In this document: positions 15,614-15,681 of the stretch, one piece after another
How positions within the stretch are numbered: position 1 is the first letter of the stretch
How the letters are laid out: each line of letters begins with the position of its first letter
Assembly (NCBI RefSeq): GCF_910578895.1
Contig: NZ_CAJTSC010000058.1
Coordinates: 3,304-18,984 of the forward strand
Source of the DNA: an uncultured Bacteroides sp.
GTDB taxonomy: Bacteria > Bacteroidota > Bacteroidia > Bacteroidales > Bacteroidaceae
DNA: 15,681 nucleotides
Direction: 5' to 3'
Program-made: the position numbers and the translations under genes
The notes under the pieces: model-generated
What the model saw: only the letters and a program-made list of their open reading frames with translations
What the model was told of the DNA's origin: nothing
Databases searched by the model: none

Positions 15614-15681
15614 CGGTTGTCACGGTCTTTGCATTTACGGGAACCGGAGGAAACCGGAAGCAGGCGCCGCCCAAATGAAAG
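15594..15681. repeat. 17-bp perfect inverted repeat upstream of tig
   Basis: The arm CTTTCATTTGGGCGGCG at 15594-15610 is matched by its exact reverse complement at 15665-15681, the last base of the window, around a 54-nt GC-rich spacer. The spacer contains two near-copies of AACCGG (15642-15647 and 15652-15657), either of which can pair with CGGTT at 15614-15618. No -7 box is visible inside. No U-tract follows on the minus strand. It lies 37 nt upstream of the tig -33 box. It may be the structured 3' end of an unseen upstream gene, a small dispersed repeat or a regulatory element. The arm may continue past the window. Confidence 0.7.

Noticed and set aside
15594..15681. Phase-variable invertible promoter
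   Set aside because: The arms resemble the inverted repeats of Bacteroides invertible promoters, but the 54-nt spacer has no TAnnTTTG box on either strand, and tig already has a consensus promoter outside it.
1..15681. Defence island, mobile element or CRISPR array
   Set aside because: No transposase, integrase, toxin-antitoxin, nuclease effector or repeat-spacer pattern is visible. All genes are core housekeeping families in one orientation.

Overview
The window reads as a chromosomal segment of a Bacteroides-type organism (Bacteroidales). I infer this from protein style (SurA, OstA-like, ClpX, trigger factor and RecQ variants), from signal peptides ending in A/G-Q before the mature protein, and from promoters that fit the Bacteroides consensus (-33 TTTG, -7 TAnnTTTG) rather than the enterobacterial one. 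Every gene I can support is on the minus strand, so transcription runs from right to left. There is no sign of a mobile element, CRISPR array, tRNA or rRNA. The long plus-strand open frames are antisense shadows.

From right to left. (1) A 17-bp inverted repeat at the window edge (15594-15681) lies upstream of a consensus promoter and tig (trigger factor). tig ends in an intrinsic terminator whose U-tract overlaps a likely promoter for clpP-clpX, which are 2 nt apart. (2) An AT-rich hairpin follows clpX. recQ comes next, with its own promoter, a 5' UTR hairpin and a tiny overlapping upstream frame. (3) A 20-bp near-perfect palindrome separates recQ from guaB and covers the guaB -7 box. guaB ends in a terminator. 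(4) A six-gene unit runs from about 8000 to 333: a parvulin-like periplasmic isomerase, a lipoprotein, SurA, an OstA/LptA-like protein that overlaps surA by 16 nt, a small one-helix membrane protein, and mutL. It appears to be bracketed by a -7 box at 8048-8055 and a large structured terminator at 175-263.

Functionally, the right half is cytosolic protein quality control (trigger factor, ClpXP) plus DNA repair (RecQ) and GMP synthesis (GuaB). The left unit is mainly outer-membrane biogenesis: periplasmic chaperones and isomerases, and a lipopolysaccharide-transport-type OstA protein, with mismatch-repair MutL as the last gene.

The gene content looks like ordinary core genome, and I found no clearly new multi-gene system. 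The most interesting observations are non-coding: the strand-specific structured 3' UTR of mutL, the palindrome on the guaB promoter, and the inverted repeat upstream of tig. Also notable is a MutL that lacks the recognisable metal-binding motifs of the endonuclease-type MutL proteins.
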